From Cylindrotheca closterium (taxonomy: Eukaryota; Bacillariophyta; Bacillariophyceae; Bacillariales; Bacillariaceae), in the NCBI GenBank assembly GCA_933822405.4, contig CAKOGP040000813.1, positions 1-41,382 of the forward strand: a DNA stretch of 41,382 nucleotides, written 5' to 3'. The notes under the pieces are model-generated. The model worked only from the letters and a program-made list of their open reading frames with translations. It did not search any database and was not told where the DNA came from. Position numbers and translations under genes: made by a program. Below are positions 1 through 11,293 of the stretch, one piece after another; within the stretch, counting starts at the first letter, position 1, and every line of letters starts with the position of its first letter.

Positions 1-594
1 CATTCCGCGTGCAGACGACGATGACCGTTATTTTTTGATACATTTGTGTTGGCACGCAACCCGCTTGAGAGAGCGGTGACACCCGTCTGTCCCCTTGCCC
101 TTATTTATGAAAATTACCCTGTCTTGCTGGCAATACCACTCCTCCTCCTGGCAACACTTGTTGTTTGAGGCGATTCGTACTTGTCCTTGCAGACGTCGCA
201 AAGACAAACCTTAGTTGAAGCAACAGTTCCCTCTTGTTTGTTTCTTTCCATTTGGTCGCTGCAACAAGGTCAGGTACAGTACGTGTATTACACGCATAAA
301 ATACAAAATTCAGAATAGCAGATCTTGGTTCCACTCCTTGTGGAACACGAAATTTATTTATTGCCCTGACACCAGGCGGTCATGCGGGAGAGATGAGAAT
401 AAGTAGAAAACTATCGGAAAGCTCTCCTTCAAAAGCTTCTGTCACAAGTTTTCCCCTTCAAATATATGCGCGATTCAAGCCAATAAATGTTTCCCGGGAT
501 TGCGAAAGAGGCGCAAGTACCACCATCAGTTCTCCCAAAAAAGCCACACACAAACAAAGTCGCACAATTCTGAACGACGAAAAGATTTAGCATC
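1..594. other. upstream non-coding region of the cyclase gene
   Basis: There is no convincing gene here. Only short open frames without recognisable motifs are present on either strand. The right part is presumably promoter and 5' UTR of the cyclase/phosphodiesterase gene that begins at 595. Confidence 0.5.
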
Positions 595-3500
595 ATGCCA
601 AATCGCTCACAATCTCTTGCATCCAACGAAAGCATGCGACATTTGGATAACAGAAGCCTAGACTTGGATGATGACGATCTAATGGGTATCCCAGGAGATC
701 TCGGAAAGTCCAAATTTATGTCTCAATCTACCTCTGAAACAGACGAATCAGCATCTGAAAAGCGAGACGAAGTTCAAGAGATCCGAAATCGTTCTCGTAA
801 AGAAGATCGCATTGTCCGACTTTGGCGTTCTGCCCTCCTCTTGTTGATTCTAGTGATCGGAGCGACAGTGTCTGGACTAACATTCCACTTCTTGCAAGAG
901 GAGGAACACAAGGCTTTGAACCTTGCGGTACGTAATCTTATGACCACTGTGCGCAGTATAACTTTGTCTAAGCCTCTTTTTCGTCCCACTTGCTCAGTAC
1001 GACCAGTTCTCGGATGCCCTCTCTGACGCCGCCATTCGCCAGCAACAAGAAATTCTCGAGGGATTCCGTACCCTTGCCACAATCATTTCTGACTACGCTG
1101 CTACAAGCAATCAGACGTGGCCCTTTGTGGATCTCCCGAAGTTTGAGGCCTATGCTGAGCATATCTTGAAGATTGCTGGAACCGAAGCCGTTACATATTT
1201 TCCTATAGTTACAAAAGGAAACCAAGACGCCTATTTGAATTACACTGGTAACAACCACGAGCGTGTAATCAAAGAAGCACACATGATCGAAAACGGAAAT
1301 CTGGACGATTTGAACCCAGTGGGATATAAGCCATTTTTCACTGTCGGTACAAAGGACGGGTTCGTTCCAGATATCGATCGCGAAGTTTACTATCCGATGT
1401 GGCAGTTTTCGCCACCTATGTTTACATATGGAGCTGTCAATTGGAACGCGGCCAGTGTTCCTGACTACGCCGATGTCTTTGAAGCACTCAGAACCTTGAA
1501 ATCAGAATCTCCGATATCGAAAGTTCGACCGTATGTCACAGCCGGACTTTCATTGTCCAATGAAGAACATGCTGCCATGCACAGTGAGATTGAAGGATCT
1601 TCGACCGCCTTTCCTCACAGCTTTGTATTCACTCCAATTTATTTGGAATCGGAGGACACAGACAGTCCAATTGTTGCTGCCCTTGCCTCATCAATGGGTT
1701 GGGATTTCTCGCTCCAACACCTTTTACCAGAAGGCGTGATTGGGATCCATGCAATCCTGAAGAATAGCTGCGGCCAAAGCTTTTCATACGAAATCAATGG
1801 TATGTATTCATCTTCATTCAATTCCTCATCCTCCTGCACCAGCAAATACGATTTTCTCACTTGTCACTTTCATTTTAGGGCCGGATGCTTTCTATCTGGG
1901 AGACGAAGATTTACACCAAACAAAGTACGATGAATACGAGCGCTTTGTGAATCTTGCCCTTTATACTCATCCAGACTTCGAGACAACACAAGGACACTGC
2001 ATGTACTCGATGCACTTGTATCCCGACAACAAGTTTGCAAACTTGTATCTGACGCCGGTGCCACTTTTGTACACTGTTTGCATCGCCGGGTCCTTTGCCT
2101 TTATGATTGCAGTGTTCTTCGTGTACAATTCGTTTGTCCATAAACGAAACGAAACCCTGGTAGCGAATGCAGCGAGATCAAATGCTGTCATCACTTCTCT
2201 TTTCCCGGACAACATTCGCAACAAGATCATTGGCGACGAAAGCTGCAGGAAGAACCCACGAAACTTCCACGAGCTCCTTGATCCAACGAGTGATCCACTT
2301 ACTGACTTGTCGCGACCACCGCTTGCCGACTATTTTGCGACCACGACTGTCATGTTCGCTGATATCTGTGGCTTCACTGCGTGGTCATCTGTGAGGGAAC
2401 CATCGCAAGTATTCACTTTACTGGAGACTGTCTATGGTGAATTTGACCGCCTCACCAAACACAGCAAGGTTTTCAAGGTGGAGACCGTCGGCGATTGCTA
2501 TGTCGCTGCCACCGGAATTCCAACATATCGCAAAGGTGAGATATGAAGATACTGATTTTTGAGTCCGGATACGACGTATAATCATTGGTCTCATGTTTGA
2601 TTCATCTTTGTTCTTGACCTCATATAGACCACGCCGTGCTGATGGTAAAGTACGCCCACAAGATATCTCGCGCCATGACCCATATGACACAAACGTTGGA
2701 AACCACACTTGGACCCGACACTGCAGACCTGTTGCTTCGCATTGGTATCCACTCGGGACCCGTTACTGCAGGTGTTATTCGAGGAGAGAAGGCGAGATTC
2801 CAATTGTTTGGTACGCTAGAATGTCTGTGGCTGCGTTGTTACGAAATGAAGACGGAGTTTGATCTAACGATTGTCTTCGCTACCTATTTCCATGGCAGGG
2901 GATACAATGAACGTGGCAGCTCGAGTTGAAAGCAAGGGGGCTGCAGGTCGAATTCACGTTTCACAGGACACGGCAGATCATCTACGAAAGTGTCACAAGG
3001 GTCATTGGCTAGTCAAACGAGAGGGAACTATCATTGCAAAGGGAAAGGGTGATCTTCAAACGTATTGGATTGGCAAAGCAGTCCAGAGTGTTAAAGAGGC
3101 TACCGGTACCGGTTCCGAGACAGCGTCTGTGTCAGAGAAGAGCACTAGCAGCTTCGAAGAAACTGCTCCCGCCGCTTTTGGAAACCATCTTGATGATGCT
3201 GGCAATCGCAAAGATAGGCTCGTCGATTGGAATGTGACTGTTTTCACTGACATTCTCAAGCAGATTGTTGCAAGAAGGAATGCCTATGCTGCTGCTAAGA
3301 AAGATTCGAACGACCTGTCGGCTGTGGATCTTAGAGTTGTTGAAGATATGAAGAAGGACGACCTCAAGCCACTGCACGATGTCCGAGAGACTATTTGGCT
3401 TCCAGAGTTCGATCAAACTGTCGAAGACTCGCAGGAAGATGCGCATACCATTGACATCCCAACCAGTGTCTCAACCGAGTTGCGCGATTTCATCAGTACA

Positions 3501-4690
3501 ATTGCTAGTCTGTACAGATCCAATTCATTCCACAACTTTGAGCATGCAAGTCACGTTACTATGAGTGTCATCAAGTTGCTGTCGAGAATCAAAGCTCCAA
3601 CCGACTTCGAAATGATGGAAAACGAGAACGAATCTGACGATGATTCCTTCCACGTGAAAGCAAACCTACATGATCATACGTATGGCATTACATCGGATCC
3701 TTTGACTCAATTTGCCTGTGCATTTGCTGCTTTGATCCATGATGTAGATCACGAAGGTAAGCCATCATGATTGATCGATGTGCTATAGAATCGTCGATAT
3801 TGTTGTGGCTCACCTTGTCTCGTTCTATTTCCTATGGTGCAGGCGTAACCAATGCTCAGCTGGTAAAAGAAGGAGCCGTCGTCGCAGCCAAGTACGAGAA
3901 TCGCAGTGTGGCCGAACAGAACAGCTTTGTCCTTGCTTGGAACCTGTTCATGAGCGACCGTTTTGCAACCCTTCGAGAGCACCTTTGTGCCACTCCAGCT
4001 GAAATTATCCGATTCCGAGAGTTGGCAGTGAACGCAGTCATGGCAACAGACATCGTGGACAAGGACTTGAAGAACTTGCGAAACAATCGATGGGACAAGG
4101 CATTCAAGAATCAAGGTAGCATCGAGGAACTTGACAATGAGAGCCGTGAGAGTATCAATCGGAAGGCAACGATTGTGATCGAGCACCTGATTCAAGCATC
4201 AGATGTCAGTCATACGATGCAGCATTGGCAGTACGTTCCATATTTCTTTGTTGCGTCTTTCTCCGCTTGTCCTACCAATTCCTCATCTCTTGTTGTTTTT
4301 GTTGTGCGTTTCAGTGTCTACCGAAAGTGGAACGAGCGTCTGTTTCATGAGATGCATGCGGCGTACGTCCAGGGTCGAAGCGACTCGGATCCTGCTTTGA
4401 CATGGTACAAGGGAGAGATGGGTTTCTTCGACTTTTACATCATCCCATTGGCAAAGAAGCTGGAGAGTTGTGGTGTATTTGGAAAGTCTAGCGACGAATT
4501 TTTGGTAAGTTCGATCTATTGTCAAATGTATATTCTCGTTCGCGACACACAGGCACTAACACGCCAACTCCCACTTGTACAGAACTATGCCAGAAGCAAT
4601 CGCGAAGAATGGGAAATTCGTGGAGAGGAGATTGTGGCAGAGATGGTGGCAAGTCTGAATAAGCGTCCTGCAACGAACTCTAAGAAATGA
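595..4690 (+). CDS. receptor-type nucleotidyl (guanylate) cyclase fused to cyclic-nucleotide phosphodiesterase
   Basis: Exons I place at 595-927, 998-1799, 1879-2535, 2628-2810, 2899-3756, 3843-4230, 4315-4504 and 4583-4690; introns are 70-92 bases, all GT..AG. The product is 1172 aa. A charged N-terminus is followed by a membrane segment (about 78-100), a large predicted extracellular sensor (about 101-437), a second membrane segment (about 440-462) and a class III cyclase domain (about 527-700). Metal-binding Asp540 (FADICGF) and Asp584 (VETVGDCY) are present, as are the catalytic Asn663 and Arg667 (DTMNVAAR). A PDEase_I domain (about 850-1130) follows with HNFEH at 870-874, HDVDH at 939-943 and ASDVSHTMQHW ending in exon 6. 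The protein could make and destroy cGMP or cAMP in one chain in response to an external ligand. Glu580 favours GTP, but the second specificity position is Gln656 rather than Cys, so the substrate is uncertain. Bifunctional receptor GC/PDE proteins are known in diatoms, including in pheromone signalling of a pennate species. Confidence 0.93.
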
Positions 4691-5206
4691 CTATTTGCGT
4701 GCTACGGGGGCGCGTCATCCTCTTGAAGCCATCGTTCTGCACTAAAACATTGTTCGATTTTAGGTGAACAGCAAACGGTAATACATATACATTTTGAATT
4801 TATAGAAGATATAATAATGATACTCTGTCTTTTCATGCCTTTCGCACTCGCGGGTGCCAAAATTAACTAATCGTTGCACTTGACGGCAATACTGTACGGT
4901 AGTAAAATGTGAGGCCAATGATGAGTACGTACCAGGTACCGCCTGAGTCGAATCATATCGTCGGAAAGACAAGTGGTACTTCTGCAGCTTGTAAACTTCA
5001 GTAGTCAGAACTCCCATCATCTTTTGATGTTCGCAGCTATCGCCATGCGCGTTGGAAACACCTCTAGTGATAATGTTGCAAACAGTCAAGTGATAATTAA
5101 AAATTATTTGATTTTACTAGGACTATACATGTCTTCCTGGCGACATCTCATTCTCACTTCCCAACATCGTTACTCTGCCAGCAGAATTATGAAGATAGTG
5201 ATTGAT
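4691..5206. other. intergenic spacer between convergent genes
   Basis: Both flanking genes end here. No gene is seen. A GTACC-type palindromic motif lies at about 4925-4940, one of many such motifs in this window. Confidence 0.5.
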
Positions 5207-6850
5207 TCAAAACTCCACTTCCACTGAGCTTTGTTCCGCATGAGCATCCGGCGTCGATGGAGCCGCACCTGAACCAAGCATCGTATTGATACTCGATTGG
5301 ATTTCTTGTTGTCGTTTGGTCGTCATTCCCATGGTCTTGTCATCAAATCCGTTAGATGCTGCCGTTGTCTTGTATTTACCCATGGTTGAATCTTGCACCC
5401 ACGGTGGATACATGGGATGTTTCAGAGATGCAACATCCAACAATTTCCATTCTTCCTTCATTTCCAATCGCCTTTGCAAAAAGCTCTCACAAGCCACAAT
5501 GCAAGAATGCGGTCTCGGATCGTTGTGGTCTCCTTCCACCATGAGTAGATTCTTGGACCCCTTGTACTTTTCACAAATATCTTCGGAATGATGTGGCTTG
5601 ATGAAATCATCGTGTTCTCCGTGGACAAAGAGAGCTGGAACATCACAATCTTCAGCGTATTTCACAGGGGTCAAGTCTCTGATATTGAAATCAGCATCCT
5701 TTTGGACTGTCCATTGAATCATTTGAATGGCCGCACTGACCACTACATTGGGCACAACTACTCCTTGTTTGCGAGCGGTTTCGACCAATTCCTCGGCCAA
5801 ATTTTGCAGACTGGAAAAGGCCGAATCACAAATCATACAATTGACGCGAGCATCCGGCCGAGCTCCGTACATAATGGCTGTTGAAGCTCCCATCGATCGA
5901 CCCCAGAGTGCAATTTTGAATTCTGCCACCTCGTCTCCGGTATCTTTTTGTTGTTGATGATGCAACCGCCGCAAGTGTGCCACGACCGTTGCCAAATCCT
6001 CCCGTTCGTAATACCCTAAACTGACAAATTCACCATCCGACTTTCCCGAACCCACAAAATCCAGAGACACGACCGTCATTCCCATCGCCAACAAACTGGT
6101 AAGTTGTGGTATCACTTCCAATCGTGCCGAGGCATTGCCGTGCAAATAAATGAGGATTGGTCGAATCCCGCCACCCACCAAACTCCATTGCGACACCTTC
6201 AGATTGTAACCCCGTTCCGTCATTAACGTCCAATCCTCTCGTTCAAAAGCTTTGCCCGCAAAATTGAATTTCGAAGGTCCCAATTGCCGCATCTAAAATA
6301 TACGAAGGAAGAAGAAGTCAATGGGATGAGTCAACATGTGGAAACATAATCAGCATAATGATCCAAGAATAATATAGCAATAGCATAAACATCGTGCATC
6401 AGAATATAACACTGCATATCGTACCTCATAGTTCGCTCTCGGCGGCCTAATAATTGCATTGATCAGTTGTTGATAGCCCATGCGAGCCATTTCCAGATAA
6501 TTTTTGTCTTGGTTTTGATTGGGTTGGGCATTTTCATCCACCGAAGAATCTGAATCGCCATCATGATCGACAATGGCAATCCCATTTTCCGCATCACCTG
6601 ACGGCGATGAGACAGCGCTAGATTTCTTGGCCAGTTCACGTTTTTTCTTCTTTTCTTGTCTTTGACGTTCTTCGATTTCTTCCTTTTCCTTCTGAATACG
6701 TTGTTCTTGTTGTTTGACGAGACCTTTCTGTGTCATCTTTTCATATTCCAGTTCATGATCCAATTCGAGTGCCTTAAGTTGAGCTGCAATTAGATCTTCT
6801 TGTTTCTTCTTTTCTTCATCCAACTTGCGTTGTTTGCCAAAATTGAACAT
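5207..6850 (-). CDS. alpha/beta-hydrolase with N-terminal coiled coil
   Basis: Two exons, 6850-6425 and 6292-5207, with an intron in phase 0 (GTACG..TTTTAG); 503 aa. Residues 1-100 are Lys/Glu/Gln-rich and predicted coiled coil, followed by an acidic Ser-rich linker. The hydrolase domain spans about 160-420: oxyanion HGN at 193-195, nucleophile elbow GRSMGAS with Ser275, a candidate acid Asp370 in HGEHDDF and catalytic His398 in EGDHNDP. The fold resembles the BEM46/ABHD17 or serine aminopeptidase S33-like group, usually thioesterases, lipases or peptidases; the substrate cannot be read from sequence. No signal peptide is seen, so the protein is probably cytosolic or membrane-associated through the coiled coil. 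The second exon starts with ATG right after the splice acceptor, so an unspliced or alternative transcript could also encode a 361-aa hydrolase alone. Confidence 0.88.
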
Positions 6851-7395
6851 AGTGGTTGTTGGATGGTAGTTTATATGCTTTCGTTGGCCAGAAAGGAAGG
6901 ATTATTGAAGTGTGTACAGTTTGTTGTGAAGTTGAACAGGATGCTCCTGAATTCTCCTGAATGAATGAAATATGTGACGATGTCAAAGCTGAGACCTATA
7001 ATCTCACAGTAGGATATTCAGCAAAGTTTGGTTTGTCTCGTGCCAATCCAGTACAATATAGCCTCAATAGTCGTAGTCGTAGTCCTACAATTGCAATCAA
7101 TGGCGAAAAGTTATTATTCGGTAGCTGAACAATAATACGGTACGGTCGGTAACAATATGTATTGAGAAAATTGAAGTTATGAGAGGGCGGTGCGCGCACA
7201 AACTGGATTTGGAGGATGACCGTTGAATGACTCCTTCGATCTGTGTCCGCCGGCTGGCGCGCAGGTGATGGATGCTCGATGATCGATGATATATATGATT
7301 TGACATTATGTATTGGATCGCACGGCATACATAGTATCTTCTCTCGTCACAGTACATTGGAAAGCGTTTTATATAAACATTACTGTGGGCTTGCG

Positions 7396-7432
<37 letters not shown>

Positions 7433-7460
7433 GTTCAGAGGGGAAACGAACAGCAGAGCA
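6851..7460. other. divergent promoter region with ATC microsatellite
   Basis: This spacer lies between the hydrolase gene (leftward) and the pseudouridine glycosidase gene (rightward) and should hold both promoters. Apart from the (ATC)12 run next to the right-hand gene no defined element is recognised. Confidence 0.5.
7397..7432. repeat. (ATC)12 microsatellite
   Basis: Perfect ATC trinucleotide run about 30 bases upstream of the start codon of the pseudouridine glycosidase gene, so probably within its 5' UTR or core promoter. Likely length-polymorphic. Confidence 0.95.
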
Positions 7461-9034
7461 ATGAATAAAACATCATGTATATGGCAGCTTTCTAGGATTC
7501 ATCACATATTAAAGAGACCTCAACCCCCTTTTCGACAAGCAACAACAGCAGTCGCACCACCATCAAACAACAATCTGATACAATTGGAACATGAGGTTCA
7601 GCAAGCCTTAGCAAACGGTGAGCCAGTGGTAGCATTGGAATCTACCATTATCGGTGAGTAATAAAGGGAAATACGGGTCAATCGAAATGTATCTTATCTG
7701 CGTCAGGCATTATCATTCTCACAACAACGATTGATTCATTCATTCGTTCATCATATACTGTGACAATGCCAACCTATACGATATATTGAAACATTGACAG
7801 CTCATGGAATGCCGTATCCACAAAATGTGCAAGTTGCCAAAGAAGTGGAAGACATATTGCGAAAACAAGTACGTACTAACTCCCATTTCGATTTCCTTTT
7901 ACGAGAATATTGAACTCTAGATCATATATGTTGTCATCTTGTTTGTCTCTGATATTGTTTCCTAATTCTCCTCCTCCACTTCATCATGACCATCATCATC
8001 TTCAGAATGTTACTCCCGCCACGATAGCCATGCATCAAGGGGTTTGTCGAATTGGTTTGTCGCAAGATGAATTGGAAGACTTGGCCATTGCTGGAACGGA
8101 GGGCCGGGCGCACAAATGTTCGACCCGGGAAATGTCAACCTTTCTCATGCGATCATCATTTCCTCAGAACCAACTACTTTGGGGTGCAACGACAGTGGCG
8201 TCCACAATGAAACTGGCACATCTAGCAGGCATTTCAACATTTGTGACAGGGGGCAGTGGAGGAGTACACCGAGGTGGGGAAGATACGATGGATGTTTCTG
8301 CGGATTTGACCGAATTGGCCAGGACGCCTGTGGTGGTGGTTTCAGCAGGAATCAAGTCCATTTTAGACATTCCGGTAAGTTGGATATGTTTTATATATTG
8401 ATTGCTGTAGTTGCACATGGTTTCTGTCAAATTTATATGAGCCATCTGCTTTCCAATTTTTTCGAAATATGAAACTGCACAACTGACTCACACACGAAAT
8501 TGCAACTTGTCCCCATATCATATCTCTCAAAACCATCTTGCGCCACCTCGTCTGCATGGAATGCTCCCACCAATACAAATACAATTGAAAAAAAAACATC
8601 TGCATGATTGATTTCAGAGAACCTTGGAAGTTCTGGAAACCAACGGTGTCCCCGTCTATGGATGGCAAACGGACGAATTTCCGGCCTTTTTCTCTCCGGC
8701 TTCAGGAGTCCAGTGCCCGGACCGTGTGGATAGTGCGGAGGAAGTAGCCCGAGCCTTTCATTTCGCCCGTGCGTTGCAAATGACACATGGCTGTCTTGTC
8801 GGAGTACCAAACAAGGATCCGGCATCAGGAGCTAGTGTCGAAGCGGCCATTCAAAGTGCTCTCGCCGCAGCCGAGGAAAAGGGGATTACAGGTCCAGCTA
8901 CAACACCCTTTGTCCTAAAGACAGTGGCGGAAACAACAAAGGGAGATAGTCTCAAGAGTAATATTGCCTTGGTCAAGCAAAATGCGGAAGTAGGGGGTAT
9001 GATTGCCAAGGCAATCGCCGAAACTAAAGTATAG
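7461..9034 (+). CDS. pseudouridine-5'-phosphate glycosidase (PsuG/IndA family)
   Basis: Four exons, 7461-7653, 7801-7868, 8006-8374 and 8618-9034; 348 aa. The enzyme splits pseudouridine 5'-phosphate into uracil and ribose 5-phosphate in pseudouridine salvage. Conserved blocks: [16 protein letters not shown] (Glu60), HKCSTRE (Lys124), SADLTEL (Asp187), [11 protein letters not shown] (Lys204, the family's Schiff-base lysine), TDEFPAF and the C-terminal [10 protein letters not shown] (Asn332). The first intron interrupts the ESTII-HGMP block and splicing restores it, which supports the model. The protein is longer than E. coli PsuG (312 aa) because of about 35 extra N-terminal residues rich in Arg, Gln and hydroxyl residues; this could be a mitochondrial pre-sequence. 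No PfkB-type pseudouridine kinase is fused at the C-terminus, unlike in animals and many fungi, and no kinase gene lies nearby. Confidence 0.93.
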
Positions 9035-10624
9035 CTAGCGATACGGCGAAGTGCATATTCCTATGCACCAATCTATAATGAACAACATGCGCAGTATTTA
9101 TATAACTATCTTGTTTTGACAAAGTATAAAGTAGGTACAGTAGCTATACTAGCCAGTAGCACCATGCTATACTATACAGCCAACATCGCCATACTACCGG
9201 TATATAGTATACCACCGGTAGCCACACTGCCAATATCTCTAGAAGTCTATGCTGCGCGAAAGAGATTCTGAGATTCTGGCAGCACGGTAGGATGAGGATC
9301 AAACGAATCTTCGCTCGTCTCGTCTTCTAGTTTTGATCAGAAAGGAGAAAAGACAGTATCTTGCACGAGAACACCCACTGACAACACTGAAGTCTTCTCG
9401 ATTGGGCTTCCGGCAGCATTTTAATGATCAAATGAAGTGTTTCTGAAACCCATATGGGGTTCTCGGTTGGGCGAAGAATAGTGTCAAGAGAAACATCAAG
9501 GTAAACGCCGGAAGCGCGACCGTCCACCGGCAGCACCTTTTTACGATTATTTTCCTTTTTTTGCGAATTCGTGAATGAGAACTTCAGTACACGTGTATAG
9601 TAGTCGTGGTGAGTATTTTATAATTCTAAAAATAGTGACCTCGCTCCACTCACTGACGAATCGCATTTTTTTTAAAACCACTGACGTAAGAATGACGTAA
9701 TCTTACTGGAAAATGCACTTTTGATGGCCGTGAGAATGCATTCGATGCAGAACACGAGCCACCACGAATTTGGGAGTGTTTCACCTAGCACATCAGAAAG
9801 TCACGTGCTACATGCGCCTCGGACGACTGACAGACTGGAGGCGAACGGTTTTCGTCCAACCAAATCGGGAACGAACTTGTATCAAAATGTCAAATCTTGA
9901 TCGCGGCGTATGCAATTTCATTCTCCATGTAATAAACCGGCACTCGTATGTTTTCTACGGCGTGATTGAAATGCTGCCGCTGATACTTCCGAAGCCTTTC
10001 TGCGGCTGGGAAAACAATGCCAAAGCGTTTTTCGTTCGGTGGGTGTCAATCGTGTGTCAAAATGGGGCGGGAAATGCCCGAATGTGTGGAGGATACAGTA
10101 GGTGATGGATTTTCTAGTTCCAATGATAAACACAAAGCAGTCTTTAGTCCTAGGTCCTACTGATGATAACGATGATGATAATAATGATAAACATTTGAAA
10201 GTTTTATATTTAGCTTCTGTACAAGTGGTAGCTTAGTATTTTGGTTCAGATGACAGTAATAGTAGTACGTTGTTTACCTTGAACATGACAGCCACTTGAT
10301 TGGTTGTCATGAACATGGATTCAGATTCAGTGTTCGAGTTCATTTCTTTGCACCCACAAAAGCATTCTTGGCTTACAGTCATCCAGAAGTGCTTCAAGAG
10401 GCACCACAAATGTGGCTCAAACTCTTTATAGTTGTTGAACAGATTCGGCAGCAGTTTGTAAAACAAAACGTGTCCATCAGTTCCTTAATATAGCATATAG
10501 CATGAGCAAGTGTGATCTTGCTCGATTTGGCAGTAATAGCTGCCCTTTTGATTCCCCAGTAGCTTGGTTGTATCAGTGAGATAGGTCGTGCGTATCCGTA
10601 TCCTTAGCAATGCCCAAGCACGGC
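9035..10624. other. non-coding region with paired CRE-like motifs
   Basis: No convincing gene. Short open frames (for example 9770-10105 on the + strand) start with non-ATG codons and have no motifs. The region holds an ACCGGTA-type inverted motif pair at about 9192-9221 and two TGACGTAA boxes at 9682-9700. Confidence 0.5.
9682..9700. promoter_or_regulatory. two TGACGTAA boxes spaced 11 bases
   Basis: TGACGTAA occurs at 9682-9689 and again at 9693-9700, one helical turn apart. TGACGT is the core of bZIP/CREB-type sites, and TGACGT-containing elements are known to mediate CO2/cAMP control of diatom promoters. No confidently called gene starts just downstream, so the target is unclear. Confidence 0.3.
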
Positions 10625-11083
10625 TTAGGTAAGAATCGGAGACAGCCCGTTTTTCTCAGATACAATGAAACCAAAAGGAACATTCGGGAGGCGTGGGGGA
10701 GCAGACAATGGTCGGCAGTACTGTCTCCAGTCCTTGGAACTTGATTCGAAATCAGACCCAGCGGCTGTGCACTTTGGCTCTTCAAGAGCGGCCAAACTAT
10801 CGCTCAGAGCGGTTTGGACCAACTTTCGGTATAGAGGAGCATCTTCAGCTTTGTCTTGGTGCTCATGGGTGGGAGTGACACACCCAAAAGATCTTGGAGA
10901 CTCTTCTCTTAGTTCCGATTCCTTATCTTCTTCCTTCAAGGCCTCTCCGGCACGAATCAATGACTCCAACGTAAGTGCTGGAGCCATTCCAGTTCTCTTT
11001 TGCCTCTTTCGAAGCGGACCTAGTGAGAGATTTTCATCATCGGAATAGTCTTCAATCATGATTGGGGTGCGTTGGTGTTTCAT
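10625..11083 (-). CDS. hypothetical protein with basic nuclear-type signal
   Basis: The frame is open from 11293, but I prefer the ATG at 11083, giving 152 aa; the upstream ATG would give 222 aa. I do not recognise the family. Visible features are an acidic stretch (about residues 10-20), a basic cluster RKRQKR typical of nuclear import signals, a predicted helical segment (ALTLESLIRAGEALKEED), another helix-like segment (YRKLVQTALSDSLAALEE) and a C-terminal Pro-rich block (PPRLPNVPFG). No membrane segment or signal peptide. Coding status rests on frame length and protein-like composition only. Confidence 0.45.
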   Translation of the reverse strand: MKHQRTPIMIEDYSDDENLSLGPLRKRQKRTGMAPALTLESLIRAGEALKEEDKESELREESPRSFGCVTPTHEHQDKAEDAPLYRKLVQTALSDSLAALEEPKCTAAGSDFESSSKDWRQYCRPLSAPPRLPNVPFGFIVSEKNGLSPILT

Positions 11084-11293
11084 CCTGTTAAGCTTGTGTT
11101 TAGTAGTGCTACTTTGGCTTGTATTGAGTTCGCTCGTAAAATGCCGTTGGTTCTTGAAAATTGTGACACCTTTGGGAAAAGTGAGCAGCATTTTTTGAGA
11201 AGTGCGAAGACTCTTGTCACTTCCTTGAATCTCCGTCACCGAAGGGGCCCTGCATGCGTGGAATCTTGGCACCTTTTCAATAGCGAAGCGCAT

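Noticed and set aside
10665..11048. Plus-strand open frame of 127 codons
   Set aside because: It is antisense to the hypothetical gene at 10625-11083, whose minus-strand reading has the more protein-like composition.
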